A stretch of 64,000 bases of DNA, taken from assembly GCF_016859285.1 (NCBI RefSeq), contig NC_053410.1:399694-463693 (forward strand). Reading direction: 5' to 3'. The stretch's first letter is position 1. Every line of letters starts with the position of its first letter. The translations under genes were made by a program, and so were the position numbers. Source of the stretch: Xiphias gladius (taxonomy: Eukaryota; Chordata; Actinopteri; Istiophoriformes; Xiphiidae). Shown here one piece after another: positions 1 through 12,291 of the stretch. The notes beneath the pieces were generated by a model, which saw only the letters and a list, made by a program, of their open reading frames with translations, ran no database searches and had not been told where the DNA came from.

Positions 1-2059
1 TAAAGTCACCGAAGGCATAATTTCATTCAACAGAGAGAGGCATCTTCCTTCAAAGTCAGTACAAACCTGCTAAACTCAACGATGGTGCAGGGTTATTTGA
101 AGATACATAAATGAAAACTACAGTTCTCATCACCAGCAGTGGCAGCACTGAGCAGCTGCAGGTGGAGGAAAACATCCTGCACCATCTCTGTATTTCCATG
201 ATTTACTGGCTTATTTATGTGGCTCTCCATCAGCCGTCAGCAGTTCCACAGCTACTCTTCCTGGGGTCCACAGAAAAAAAAAAAGACAGAAATTTCATAT
301 ATATCAGTCTTTTAATTTTATTTATACGTTTACACAAGCGAATAAAATTGCACAGACATAAATTGGTCCATATGTACGTAAACAGCGGTTTGAGGCCCCA
401 GACATTTTTGTGGTACTTTTTCCTCCCCATTCTTCATCATGTCGACAATATAGCTGTATTGTAGTATATCGTTTATTGGTATGGGACCTAAGTATTGTGT
501 TTGAGTGCAATTTTGAGGTGCTTGTACTTTACTTTTCACTTTCTGCTGCTTCATACCTCTAAACCACTAAACTTTGTACTGTTTACTCTTCTACTACAGT
601 ACATTTATCTAACAGCCGCCGTTACTGGTTACACTCTGATGTTTAACATTTTATTTAATAAGATTAAATATGATTTATGGTTACAGATTCATCTGCTCAA
701 TAGTAATCAATGAATCAGTTATAATAATATATATTTTTCAGGTGGGTAAATGAGCTCAACAGCAGACCTACTAAATCCCTAAAACACCTAAGAGGTGTTT
801 TTATGCAGATCAAAGGTCTGGAACCAGGGAAGAAAATTACCCAACCTGCAGACACTGTGGATACATGGTTAGCAGCTTAAACCTCTAGTCCAAAGACGAT
901 GATTTCATGAGACACAAACTGGTCTGAGAGAATCATGCAGCACTGAGGTCACGTTTTACACTTGAGTGCGTCCGACTCCGCTGACAGTAGAACTAGCAGG
1001 TCTTCTCTGACGGGTTCTCAGGTTTTTCTTCCTGTTAAATCCTTCAGAGAAACAGGAAACGCTTCGGTGGCTTCAGAGCTGCTGCTGGTTTATCCTGAGA
1101 CAGATTCACTGTGAGCTCTGCCGGGATCAAACACACTCGTTCAGCTTCAGCGGTCTGTAAAAAACACTCCATAAATACCAGCACTTCAAAATAAAAGCTC
1201 TGAGTGTGGACTCCTTAAAAAGACTCTGACAGACTAGAGTGCTTTAGGGCGAGAGACAGGTTTCTGCTTTATTCCATCCACTTTCGGGTTGCTCTGACCT
1301 TTGACCTTCTTGCTGAACAATGGTTATTGTAGCGTGTCAGAGGATATTTGGGTAACGTAGAAACCCTCTGTACTTCCCCATGTCACGCTGCACGATGACT
1401 ATCGAGTGTTTGAGGTCTCGGTGGGCGGTGGCTGCCTGTGTATTCAGGTTCAATCCACAATCACAGCCTCCTTGATGCTTAACGTGTTGACTAGGTGGTT
1501 GTCTGCTAATCGAATGAAACGGTGGGTATACGAGGTTATTTTATTCTGGAGATTTGGTTTGAAAAAGTGGGGGTCGTCTCACACTGGAGGACGAGACAGT
1601 TACGTGTTCACAGCATCAGATATTGTGTTCAGTCAGTACCAGAGTCACTTGGTCTTCCACAGAGAGTGATGCATTATGGGTTGTTTGTAGTCTAATTTTG
1701 CTAGGCTAGCCAGTGTTTTCAGTCCGTGTATAGTCAGTCAGTCAGCACTAACAGGGTTTGGTTGGTCCAGTTTAACCTTCAGGAGTTTCTGTTTTGAATG
1801 AATCCGTGAGGAGTGAAAGCGAGTTCACTGCGTCTCCGACGTCTTCACTGCTTGACTGACGTGGTGATGTTTTGACCTTTGGCCCTTGGTGAAGTGACTC
1901 TGGCTCATGTTTAATACTGTGAGGAGCTGACAGATGAAAACACATGAAACATTGATGTGAGGTCAGTCGACTGCTGGTGCCTGAGGGACGTTTCAGTCTC
2001 TGATGAAACCCTCAGAAACATCATACAGCTGGGACTCTGAATCCACCTCCTGTGACCAG

Positions 2060-2108
2060 CCCCCTCTTCCTCCTCCTCCTCCTCCTCCTCTTCCTCCTCC
2101 TCCTCCTC
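2060..2108. repeat. (CCT)n trinucleotide microsatellite
   Basis: Uninterrupted and near-perfect CCT units with a few CTT interruptions. The opposite strand reads as a poly-glutamate open frame, which I treat as a repeat artefact and not as a gene. A near-consensus RFX X-box (GTTGCCATGGCAGC) follows at 2110-2123. Confidence 0.85.
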
Positions 2109-2859
2109 TGTTGCCATGGCAGCAGTTGATCCCCTTCAGGGTGGAGATGGTGCTCCTGTAAGTGGATCATTCTCCTCCTGGAGTTTTAAAGTCCAACCTG
2201 TCAGAGCTGAAAGATGCTAGAGCTGCCAGACACAAACAACAAAGACACTTTAACAGGTTTTCCTCTTCTTCTTCCACTTCCTGCCCACGAGCGACAAATC
2301 TGCCTTTTAATGTTCAGACACGGAAGGAAAAAAACTGCTTTCAGGTCCTCTCTGAACTAACTGAACTAAAAGCTTCAATCAACCTTTTCCTGACAGTTCA
2401 TAGTTATTTTTTCATTGAGGGTCAGGAGCTTAATAAACATTTCTGCTTGTTTGAGCCCAACAACTACGGATCCTGTTTACCCTCCACCCTGCTGATCATT
2501 TCCAAATCCTCCTCCAGACTGATTTAATTCCTTCAGGCTTCTGTTGGTTTCACTTAATTTCTATGAAAATCAACTTGCAGACTGGAAACTTACTGCAGAG
2601 AGAAAACCCATCACAGTCAGTGTTAAGGCTCCTTCATTTTGTATGATGTGTTGAGTTACATTATCGCTGTATGATAACATAGCTTAAAGCTACTACTGAA
2701 CATTTTTTATTGATGAGCTGCGATGTAAAAAAAATCAACCCTGAAGACGGTAAACAAACATCGACATTGTGAAAATTAGAATTTGGATAGAAACTTAATT
2801 GGCATTTAAAAAAAGAAAAAAATCTTCCATCAACAACTGAAAATACAGTAACTACAAAC

Positions 2860-3400
2860 AAAAAGCTACAGTAGCTACAAACAAAAATTACCAGCTACAA
2901 ACAGTACAAAACCCAACTACAGATATCTTACATACAGCTAGTTACAAATAATACATACAACAACAACAACAACAAAAAACAAGAGTACAAACATGTAGCT
3001 ACTAACATGGGAACTAGCAACAAAAATTACTCATAACTAAATCTGCAAAAAAACAGCTGAAAAAATCTACTTAGGAAAGTAGAACTAGCTAGCTAGCACC
3101 AACTGCTGTAGTTAGCTACGTTACATGTGCTAGCTAGGTGCAATTACGAACAAATATAAGAAGCTGCAAAAAAAAACCCCAAAAAACAAACTACCAGTAC
3201 AATAAACTAGCTACAAATAACACAAAACTGTACAACAAGCTAGTTTTTTTTGACAGCGAGCTAGTTACAAACTGTACAGACAGGTAACTAAAAACAATAC
3301 AAAAGGCTAGATAAAAAGAGTTCAAACATACAGGTACAAAAACACTTCAAACACCTGACAACAAAAAGTACAGATTTTAACTACTAATGCTGCCTTCAAG
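2860..3400. repeat. Low-complexity CTAGCTACAAACAGTACAAA-like repeat region
   Basis: Degenerate, irregular reiterations of words such as AGCTACAAAC, GCTAGTTACAAA and CAGTACAAA fill this segment. Similar words return at 5215-5480, so the intervening 3.4-5.2 kb may be an insertion that split one repeat field. The unit length is not constant and no coding potential is visible. Confidence 0.5.
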
Positions 3401-4649
3401 TAATGTTCATGAAATCATGAACAACATCAAAAACAGACGTTATTCTGACACGTTATTCCAGGTGTTAGCCCTGGTGCTAACCTTGTAGTCTCATCAGATG
3501 TTTTCAGCAATGTGTTGCATTAGTGCCTAAAATTGTCATATGGTGTTATATGAAAGTTATAGTATATAAACTGAAGATGGGGTATACTTTTCTTAAGTAA
3601 CTGACTTGAGAGCTAGCATTTCTTTGTGGAAATTCATTATATTTTGTATTACTTTTCTTAATCATGGCACAAAGTAAGACATCTGTCCTCAGTCTTTCAA
3701 TATATTTTAGATTAATTCTGCCAAAACCTGTTATAAATCTAACAAAATGGTTGTGACTCTTGCTGATTGTATTTTTCATGTGTTCCACTGAGATTCTTAT
3801 GAACAAAACCTTTTTTATTGTCACAATTCTGAATGTCACATCAAACGATATGGTGGTATACCGTAGGAGGAACCACATTTTTCACTGCAAAATCATGTAT
3901 TATATGCATTTAACAATCAAACAAAAACAGTTCAAGGAAAATCACACACAAGTGTGGAACGTTGTGCGACTAAACGCTGTGTAGCACTTGTGTATTGGAC
4001 ACAGGACTAGTGAAGAACCATGTTTCTCATGAGGAACACACTAATAAGGAATAGTATTACTTGTATAGTAGTTGTTTAGTTAAACGCACAGTATGTACAT
4101 TTTTCAGGTGGGGGTCTCTCAATCAAAGCAATAACAAAAGATGTAGTTTGGTGATGTCATGAAGTAGCATGGGCTCATGGGAGTTGTTGTCTTCACTACC
4201 GTTGCCGATGAAAATCTATCTGACGCGACTTGAGCGGAAATCATGTTCACTAACGAGGTAATGTATTAAAGTTTTATTCTTGCTATGTCATTTCATTCTA
4301 ATGAAATAGCCACAAGTAACATTAGCTAACGTAATGTTAATTGCTAACTCACCGTTAGGTGAGTCGACCATTCATACACCTACTGTAGCTAACGTTATGT
4401 GGTAAATTCAATCAGGGGGTAGCCCAGTGCTGTTACCCGTGGTCAAAACAATCATACTACAAATAACTGTATGAACGTGCTGAACGTTGTTGTAACGTTA
4501 TAAAGTTACCATACGCATTAGGTGGCAGGCATGAGCCACTTGTCGCACAGCGTAGCAAGCTAGCTCGATATTCAAATATCGTATCAATAAATTAGCTCTC
4601 TGATTTACACCGAGCGTAGGGCATCTATAGCAACTGGCAACTAGAGGAG

Positions 4650-4815
4650 GTGAGGGGGATATGACGCCACTGACTCGTGACCGAAATGAAACGCACTGTT
4701 ACACTGAATAAAACTAAGGATTTCTCTGGGTTTGAACATTGTTAGAAACGTTCGGGATAATTCACGTACACAAGTCAACAAAATGTATAAAATTGGTCTA
4801 GTCGTTTTCAGAAAT
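4650..4815. repeat. Dispersed repeat, copy 1 (second copy near 26500)
   Basis: The word GATATGACGCCA followed by a TGAC-GACC-AA-GAAACG-like core, then TCTCTGGGTTTGAA, GGGATAAT and CAACAAAAT in the same order and spacing, recurs at 26502-26655. Two diverged copies in the same orientation imply an old transposable element. I cannot name the family. Confidence 0.6.
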
Positions 4816-5526
4816 TGTGTGTTATCATTCTGTACTTTACCGAGGAGAGCTGCATTTATTTTTCTTAGTTTTACTCAAGTTTAAACTTTGTGAAAGGTGC
4901 TTGGGACAGTCGCAGCATATGAGCTTTCTTATGTTTGGTTGTGAAAAAGAGAGTGATACATTTCACAAATGTTCAGTATGTTCACATAAAGCATCATGTT
5001 CTGAACAATATATAAAGGTTTTTTGACAAATTTAATTTTTATTTATGTCACCATTTGCAGCCGCTCATTCCGTTGGGGATGTCGTCACTGTCAGAAATTC
5101 ATCTTATTTGCACCGCTGAATTACAGGTCAGAGGCGGAAGCGAAGGTTTTTTTTACCACTTGGCTGCTCGTAATCAGTTTGAACGATACGATGTGAACGC
5201 ACCATAACAATACAAAACGCTAGCTAGTTGACAGCTAGCTACCAGAATTACACTGAAGACGCACAAAGTATGGTGCGACGCAAAGTTCGGCCCCATTTGC
5301 TTCACAAGGCATTCTGGGAATCCGGGCGACATGGGACTGGCCCACATAGCGACCAGCAATCTAGATTTTTGACAACCAGCTAGCTATGAACAGTACAGAC
5401 ATGCAAATACAAATAAATACAAATATTATTACACATACAAAAATAAAAACACTGTAACAAACAGTACAAAGAGTTAGGTACAACGGACAGTGGTAGAGCA
5501 GGTATTTCTGCTCAGGTGTTCACGGT

Positions 5527-5770
5527 GAAATTCAGGACTGCGACTAACCAATATCTTCATTACCGATTAATCTGCCGATTATTTTCTCAGTTATTGGTTT
5601 TATCTATAAAATATCAGAACATAGTGAAAAATGCCTGGTATGATTTCCCACAGACCGGGGCGACGTCGCTGACCAGAACCCACAAAGATCCAGTCACTGT
5701 CTCGTACAACAAAGCAAAGCATCAAATCTTCACACTGGAGATGTGTGAATGTTTGGCATAATTCGTGCCT
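5527..5770 (+). mobile_element. MITE-like repeat (GCAACTAA-CGATTAATC family), forward copy
   Basis: The segment starts with a degenerate GGACTGCGACTAACC, then ACCGATTAATCTGCCGATTATTTTCTCAG and TATAAAATATCAGAACATAGTG in the order seen in a very common short fish repeat. Related copies in this window lie at 44480-44590, 48061-48130, 51685-51930, 55320-55450, 56455-56545 and 61147-61310. It has no coding capacity. The family assignment rests on memory of the consensus, so the exact edges are uncertain. Confidence 0.55.
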
Positions 5771-5966
5771 TAATTAGGAGTAAAATTTTTATTCAAAAAT
5801 AGTTTCCAGTCCATTTTCTGTCGACCGACTAAATGATTAATTGACTGATCATTGCGGCCCTTCTGAATCTGGTCTAGACCAGATCCATCACACTGAATAC
5901 AGAAACTGAAAATAACCCAACTACTACTACTAGTTTTAATGATTTCCGACAAACATGGAACGTGAA

Positions 5967-5982
5967 TGCCGCCCCCTGCTGA
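5967..5982 (-). promoter_or_regulatory. CTCF-like motif
   Basis: The minus strand reads CAGCAGGGGGCGGCAT, matching the core of the vertebrate CTCF consensus. It lies about 8 kb upstream of the first dlk2 coding exon. Occupancy is unknown. Confidence 0.4.
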
Positions 5983-6884
5983 GCTGAAGAGTGCCACATA
6001 ATGACTATATGTTGTGCTTTTATTATTAAATCCCCCATTCAGTAAGTCATTTTTCTCTGTCTCAGTAAACAGCGTGTAACAGTGGTGTCTGTGAGCGCCT
6101 GCAGAGATGATTTGTATTGTCTGTTTGTATTTCTGTACAAACTGTTTGTGCTGCAGGCAAACAGGGTATCTGCTCTGTGCATTCTGCTGCTACAGTTTTT
6201 TTTCCTTAACTCGTTTTATTTCCATGTTTTCTCCTTTTGCGTTTTTATCAGAGATCCATCACAGACTTGTCTGGGTGGAAAATCAGCGGCTGAATGTCGA
6301 CATCAGATTGTGTGGTTGGGTGGGCAGAATAATAATCCAGCCACCATCTGGAGCTTGCCGAGCAGTGGTGTGTCTGCAGCAAGCTAATTTCCACATGTCC
6401 TCTTCAGTTTCCAAAATCCTTTATTTGTCCCACCAGTTTTACAGTTTCGGTTTGAGTTCCTCACTAAAATGTGTGGGTTGTAGCATTATTATTACAAATT
6501 TAACACAGCATTTCTACTTCTGTGTTTGCACGTTTAAACATTGATCAATCAAAAAGGTGTAAAAAACGATGGGACAATAACAGTTACTGTGGACAAATGC
6601 AAAACCAGAAAATGACAAATCTTACGGTTTGACATAAAGCACTGTTTCACATATTTCAGCCAGTTTAAACCAGGCGAGAATCTGACTGAGCACATACCTG
6701 CTCTCAGGTCAGGGTGTATGTGCTGTCAGTCTGGTTGCTGTGTCTGCTCTGCAGAGTTCAGGTTTATGACCTCGTCCAGAGACTCCTGCTGCTTTCACGT
6801 CTGTTAATCCTCTCAGAAAGATTCCTGAGATCCTGAATACCTGTTCTTCAACATATGAAGAGGTTATAAAATACAGTTCATTTA

Positions 6885-6896
6885 TATGGATCAAAC
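6885..6896. repeat. Target-site duplication, left copy (TATGGATCAAAC)
   Basis: A twelve-base direct repeat identical to 7160-7171 bounds the SINE at 6897-7159. Confidence 0.85.
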
Positions 6897-7159
6897 GATC
6901 CTTTAGCTACATCCACCAACCCTTTACAGGGTCACGGGGGCTGGAGACCATCTCAGCTGATGCTGGACGAGAGGCGGGGTACACCTGTACAGGTTGACAC
7001 AGAGACCGACAAACCCCTCACACTGACAGTCACACCTGTGGGCAAATTTAGAGTTGCCACTGGGGGAGGACAGCGCAGGACATGCGTGCAGCCACGGGTG
7101 GAAGCCGGCAGGTTCGAACCCAGACCTGGCGGTGCTAACCACTGCTCACCGTGCCGGCC
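6897..7159 (-). mobile_element. tRNA-derived SINE with intact target-site duplications
   Basis: Read on the minus strand, the element begins GGCCGGCACGGTGAGCAGTGG (A-box-like) followed by TTAGCACC, and carries a perfect B box (GGGTTCGAACC) about 20 bases further on. The body contains the TGGCAACTCTAAATTTGCC segment common in fish SINEs and ends in a CCCGTGACCCTGTAAAGGG tail. The 12-bp word TATGGATCAAAC lies on both sides, at 6885-6896 and 7160-7171, as expected for target-primed reverse transcription. It would depend on a partner LINE for mobility. The perfect duplication suggests a comparatively recent insertion. Confidence 0.85.
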
Positions 7160-7171
7160 TATGGATCAAAC
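7160..7171. repeat. Target-site duplication, right copy (TATGGATCAAAC)
   Basis: A twelve-base direct repeat identical to 6885-6896 on the other side of the SINE. Confidence 0.85.
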
Positions 7172-7329
7172 TAGTGATTCCCAGACTTTTGGGCTTGAAG
7201 ATGTAAGATCCTTCGCTGCCACAGGTTATTGCAACGTTTTTACCTGCAAATTCTGCTGCTGCCTTCCGCCGTCTCTCAGGAATGCACACAGAGAGAAAAC
7301 AATGTGTGAGTGTTAATGTGTGGGCTTGT

Positions 7330-7666
<337 letters not shown>

Positions 7667-7772
7667 GAGTACATGTTGAAGCATTAAATTGGCCACCTGT
7701 TGCTATCCTTTCCCAAACACACACACTCCCCTCATTCTTTACTTTCTCAACCAAACACTCTGAAAGAAAAGA

Positions 7773-7774
<2 letters not shown>

Positions 7775-7824
<50 letters not shown>

Positions 7825-7843
7825 TGTGTGTCTGTGTGTGTGC
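7775..7843. repeat. (GT)n microsatellite, interrupted
   Basis: A GT run with two TCTG interruptions near its right end. It is followed at 7876-7905 by a short CACACT/CACACA stretch. Confidence 0.95.
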
Positions 7844-7919
7844 GCTTTGGTATGTGATTATGGAAGATACTCAGTTACACACACTCACACACATACACAC
7901 ACTCAGTAATCCAGGCATG

Positions 7920-8200
7920 TCAGTTCCTGTCTTTGCGGAGGTTGTGTTTGTCGCTGTAATCTCTGGAAAAATGATCCTGCCCGTTGTTTCCCGCCGCCGC
8001 CGTCTGCCAGTCGAGTGTGTGGGCAGAGCAACCTCAAGGTCCGTCGCTACAGCAACAGGCTGCACAGACTGAAGCTGCAAGCAGGAAGAAGAGACGAACA
8101 CAGATCTGGCAGCAGAAACCGGAGGAGATCTGAAGTGAAAACCTGCAGGCGGACAGGGAGGGAAAAGAAACTCCCAGCAGGAAGCAGCAGGTAGGAACAG
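7920..8200 (+). other. GC-richer segment with a possible noncoding exon
   Basis: This part contains GCCGCCGCCG and an RFX-like GTCGCTACAGCAAC word. At about 8191 there is a plausible 5' splice site (CAGCAG followed by GTAGGA). It could be a promoter and leader exon of dlk2, whose first coding exon has an acceptor just upstream of the ATG and so needs an upstream leader. Nothing in the sequence ties this segment to dlk2, so this remains a guess. Confidence 0.2.
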
Positions 8201-8339
8201 GAAGCTGGAAACACGACAGATCACATGATTTAAAGTCCTCCGCTGGGTTAAATTCAAAGGGAGCAGTCTGTGATTGGGTCAGTCCTCTGGTTCTCTGTTA
8301 TCCAGAGTCAGATGAGAAGATCCCGCAAAGAGAGAGGTC

Positions 8340-8410
8340 CAGGATCTGTTAGCCTAGCTTAGCACAAAGACTGGAAGCAGAGGGAAACTGTTAGCATAGC
8401 TGCACTGAAA
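8340..8410 (+). repeat. Fragment of a MITE related to 30122-30690
   Basis: GTTAGCCTAGCTTAGCACAAAGACTGG followed by GGGAAACTGTTAGC resembles the GCTTA-TTAGCGTAAAGACTGGAAA word near 30423 and the reversed form near 30580. It is a short relic of a common fish repeat. Confidence 0.45.
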
Positions 8411-8419
8411 GACAAAACA

Positions 8420-11400
8420 TCCACCTGTCCGATCAGCTGCTGTAGTCGGACAGAGCTGTCTTTGTGGGTTTCCTGCCACAGTCCACACTCTGGCAGGTCT
8501 GATCACCTGGTGGCTGAAAAAACTAGCGCCGGCCAAAAACTGATCGTTTTTACTCGTATGCTTGCGAGTTCAGCACAAATGGTTGAAACTTACTCCTGGA
8601 AATAGCCACAGCCTCGTTCTCGACAGTCCGACATAACTGAAGCTCTCACCTTCTCCTGCCTACTCGGCTTTTATGTCACTAAACCAACGTTCAGCATTCA
8701 AATGAAGCATTGCAACTTCACATAGTGTTAAAAACTCACTCAGTGCTGTGTGACAAAGTTTAGCTTTAAGCAGCGCAGGTAGTGACTGACTGCCACAGGG
8801 TTCCCCCTCAGGACTTACCACTGCTGCGTGTGCTCGCTGCTGAGACCGTTCAGCGAACCAGTACCAACCAGTACGCTGGACTCGACTCCACCCGACCCGA
8901 AACTGCTCCGCTCACACAGGCTCTCGGACAAACTCGCTGCTGAACTGCAGCTCATATGTTGAGAAATGCCGATGAGACTGACTTGTGGCTCGCCAGATGG
9001 GTCCACGTACCAGAGTCAGACTCGGTGCCTGGTCCTGTGGATACTACTCCTGATTCCTGCTGCCTGTGGAGACTCACTGCTGCAGTTTGGTTAAGTTACA
9101 CAGCTGTTACTGTTAATGATTGTTTTGCATTTTGAGGTGAATAATTTTATCGTCTTCAGGTCTCATTTCTTTTTCCTGCTTCTGTCATGATACAACAAAC
9201 ATATGAGTTGGTAGAGCTTTTTTTTTTTTTTTTTTTTCTGTAATAATACACACGTAGAATCAACACAATTATCACAGTGAGTTCAGTAAAAACCCTTCGA
9301 GGTTTCATACGTTGTCAGCTCTATGTAGCCTGCCGCTTCATATTTTGGGAGGACAATGAGGCATTTTGTTTATTGTCCACTTGACCCCAACATATCACCT
9401 TAGTGTGTCCTGCACTTGGTGGCCTGAAAGGTGCACAACACCCACTAGTGGAAAACTCAAAGACCTTGATACCTGTAGAGGTCCAGATCTGATATACACT
9501 GAGGGGGAAAAACACTTGAACCTCCCAACGTGAGCGTCATGACTGCACAGCTTCTTTATAAAACGTACTCTGGAGGAGCCTCTGCTTTTACAGGAATGTA
9601 TTATGGTAGAAATTATTTCTGTCCAAGGAGAGAAATCAAATATTTGCTGCTGAAAAGTGACATAATCACACAGGAGGCTCCAGCTCGGTTTTCTGTGATG
9701 TTGAATGAACGTCTCTGCCAGGTGTCTTTTTAAAAAAAATTAAAATAGATTAGCAGAGTCACTGCGGTGGTTTCGCCAGGTTGAGGCTCAGTTCTGGACG
9801 TGAAGGGGTTAAACGTCAGTAAAAACTGGTGCCGCAGGCGACGGGTCCTCAGAGGAAAACAGGAAGCCGTAGAAACACCTGAGTGAGGTGAGACTCTGCA
9901 GGGAGAAACTGACTGATCTGAAAATCTAACATTTCCAGTGAATTTCACCAGAGACTTCAGAACTTCAGTCTGCTGCTCTGATGGTACAGAGGGGGCAGGT
10001 TTTCCTTCTGCAGGACTCAGTCAGTCCTCTTGTTCAACTCCATTCTTCTAAAAACATCTTCGCTTCGTTACAATCATCACATTTTGTCACATTTCTCAAA
10101 TCATGGACGTTTGAGGTGGAGTCCAGTCTTAAGACTTCTTGTGATACAGAATCCAGGTGTAGTTGCTGAAGAGGAAGATGCTTCATCACCACCGCACTCA
10201 AGTTGATATAACTAAAGATCACAGAGTAAAAAAGAAAGAACTTGACAAAACTTCATTAAAAGTTTGAGTTCAGCAACTTCAGTTCTTAAGTTTAAACTTT
10301 TAATTTTTACTTCTGTTAACTTCAGCAGATTATTCAACATCATCACGATGCAGAAGTTTTACTTCTCTTACTTCAAAGTAACTTAAATCTGTATGAATCT
10401 ACGTGAAGTTCTTGGTCTACAAATGAGCTTGAGTTCCTGTTTTATTGATCATCGATTGGTCCAGTTTTATCCCTCATGACAAGTGTTACTGAACTGTAAA
10501 CTGTTGCTAACGATGCTTGAACGATTTTCCTCAACATGACAACTATGGCGCGGGTGCCCTTCACAATAAGAGCGCAGACATGTCTTCATCATTGTTGGTT
10601 TTCATTTAGCTCAGAGAGAAAACCGGATGACTTCTCTGAGACACATCGTGTCCTATGAGAAAAAAGAGTTTCTGACAATTTTAATCTTGATGCAATGCAT
10701 GCTGGGAAGTTTACGCTAATAAACTAACAGTGTTTTAAATAACTTAATTAGATGAGTGTAGTAAAAGATCCAGTGAATGTTGAGTCAACTGAAGTCACGA
10801 TGATAAAGTTCTGAAAAGGATAATCAAACACTTTTAACTTGAAACTGATCTAATGACACTGAGATAATAATAAGAATAGAAATGTTCATTTCATATAACA
10901 GTTGATATTTAACTCATTACAGTGCAGAGGAGTCTGGTATTAAGTGTTCTCCAGGATTTATCTTTTGAACTATATATGTAAACTGTGTTTATTAAGTGTG
11001 TGTACATGTGGATTTGTGAGGACTCTAACGGTGTGAATGTTAGTATGTAATTTATATTTATGTAATCCGGTTCGGTTCTTGTGTCGGGAACATTTTCTTT
11101 TACTGCCTTCACTTTGATTTATGTCGAATTGAACAACTCTGTCTCCTAGAAATCAAACAACTAAACTGCAACAGTAAATAGGTTTTGTAGGAAACTTAAC
11201 TGCGACCAGATCTTGAAGTCTAGAAATGTGTTGAGGAAATCTAAGCCTCACATACGTTGATAATGAACGAATCAGTAACATTTTCACAGACAGCGTGTCT
11301 GTTTTCTCGCAGCAGTCCAGCATCATTAAACTGGTTTATGGTTCTGTTCAGACTCTCACAGCACCTGGTTCAGGTTCAGGAAAGATCCTGGTCTGGTCTA

Positions 11401-12242
11401 ATCCAGGAACAGTTCACGGTGACTTTCAGACACAACCTGTTTATTTACTCTGAACCTCAACCAAAGTGCCTTTGTTGTCTGAACCACAGACGGGTCTGTG
11501 GAAGACACACCAGCCCAGAGCAGCTTACCAGGACCTAGCTACGCTTTACTGTTAGGTGACCTCTGGTGACCGCAGTAGTTATGATGGGAGCAGAGGAGGA
11601 AGTCAGGTGACGTAGTCAAAGTCCACGTTAGGAGGAGGTCGGGTGGATGGATGGTCGATAGAGCACAGGAGACCACTGGTCATTGACTGATAGTTGATGT
11701 TGCTTCTTTTATCTGTGACTGTTCAACAGCCTTAACCACGTGTTTATTATTGTAACCATGACGACGAGGGTCCAGTGCGCCTGCCGGCGTGCGGGCGTTA
11801 TTTCTAGGAGACAGGGTTGAACTGAAGCCTCTTTATAATGAAATATTAAAATTACACACTATCACCTGTACATAGAAAAGTACAGTGAGTCGTGTCTGCA
11901 GAGCTTCCTGTCAGGGTCCATCCAGCAGCCTCCACCAGTCAGCCTGCGTCAGGCCTGCAAGCCAAAACCCAGGACAAAAAAACCTTAAGGCACAAAACTG
12001 AGTACTGCGCCGAGTGCAGGGTGAACACTGAGGGTGGTTCCGATGAACGTGTGACTGTTTGATCAGCTTCCCTCTTCTGTCGTGTGGAAACAGGTCGATG
12101 TGACGGAAACGACTGATGATCAGCCTGATGTTTGCTGACTGTGATTCCTCAGAGGCCGGTGAGACTCAAGCAGCTGTTTGAGTCAGCAACTGGAGATCAC
12201 TGAGAAGAAACGACGGGGAAGCTGGGAAATGTAGTCTCTGTA

Positions 12243-12291
<49 letters not shown>

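Larger units (their letters stand above)
1..6884. other. Gene-free upstream DNA with decayed repeats
   Basis: I see no coding exon here. Open frames are short, lack family motifs and are not flanked by convincing splice sites. The stretch holds a (CCT)n tract near 2060-2108, a repeat-like block at 2460-2640 that resembles 29985-30115, CTAGCTACAAAC-rich low-complexity DNA at 2860-3400 and 5215-5480, and a dispersed repeat at 4650-4810 that recurs near 26500. A MITE-like copy lies at 5527-5770. The region is A/T-rich and looks like ordinary intergenic DNA upstream of dlk2. Confidence 0.6.

Noticed and set aside
1911..2117. Minus-strand frame with a poly-glutamate start
   Set aside because: It is produced by the (CCT)n repeat. 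No homology or splice context supports it.
6897..7159. tRNA gene (A and B boxes present on the minus strand)
   Set aside because: The tRNA-like head is followed by a long conserved SINE body and flanked by target-site duplications, and no cloverleaf of proper length is visible. The same reasoning applies to 25984-26230.
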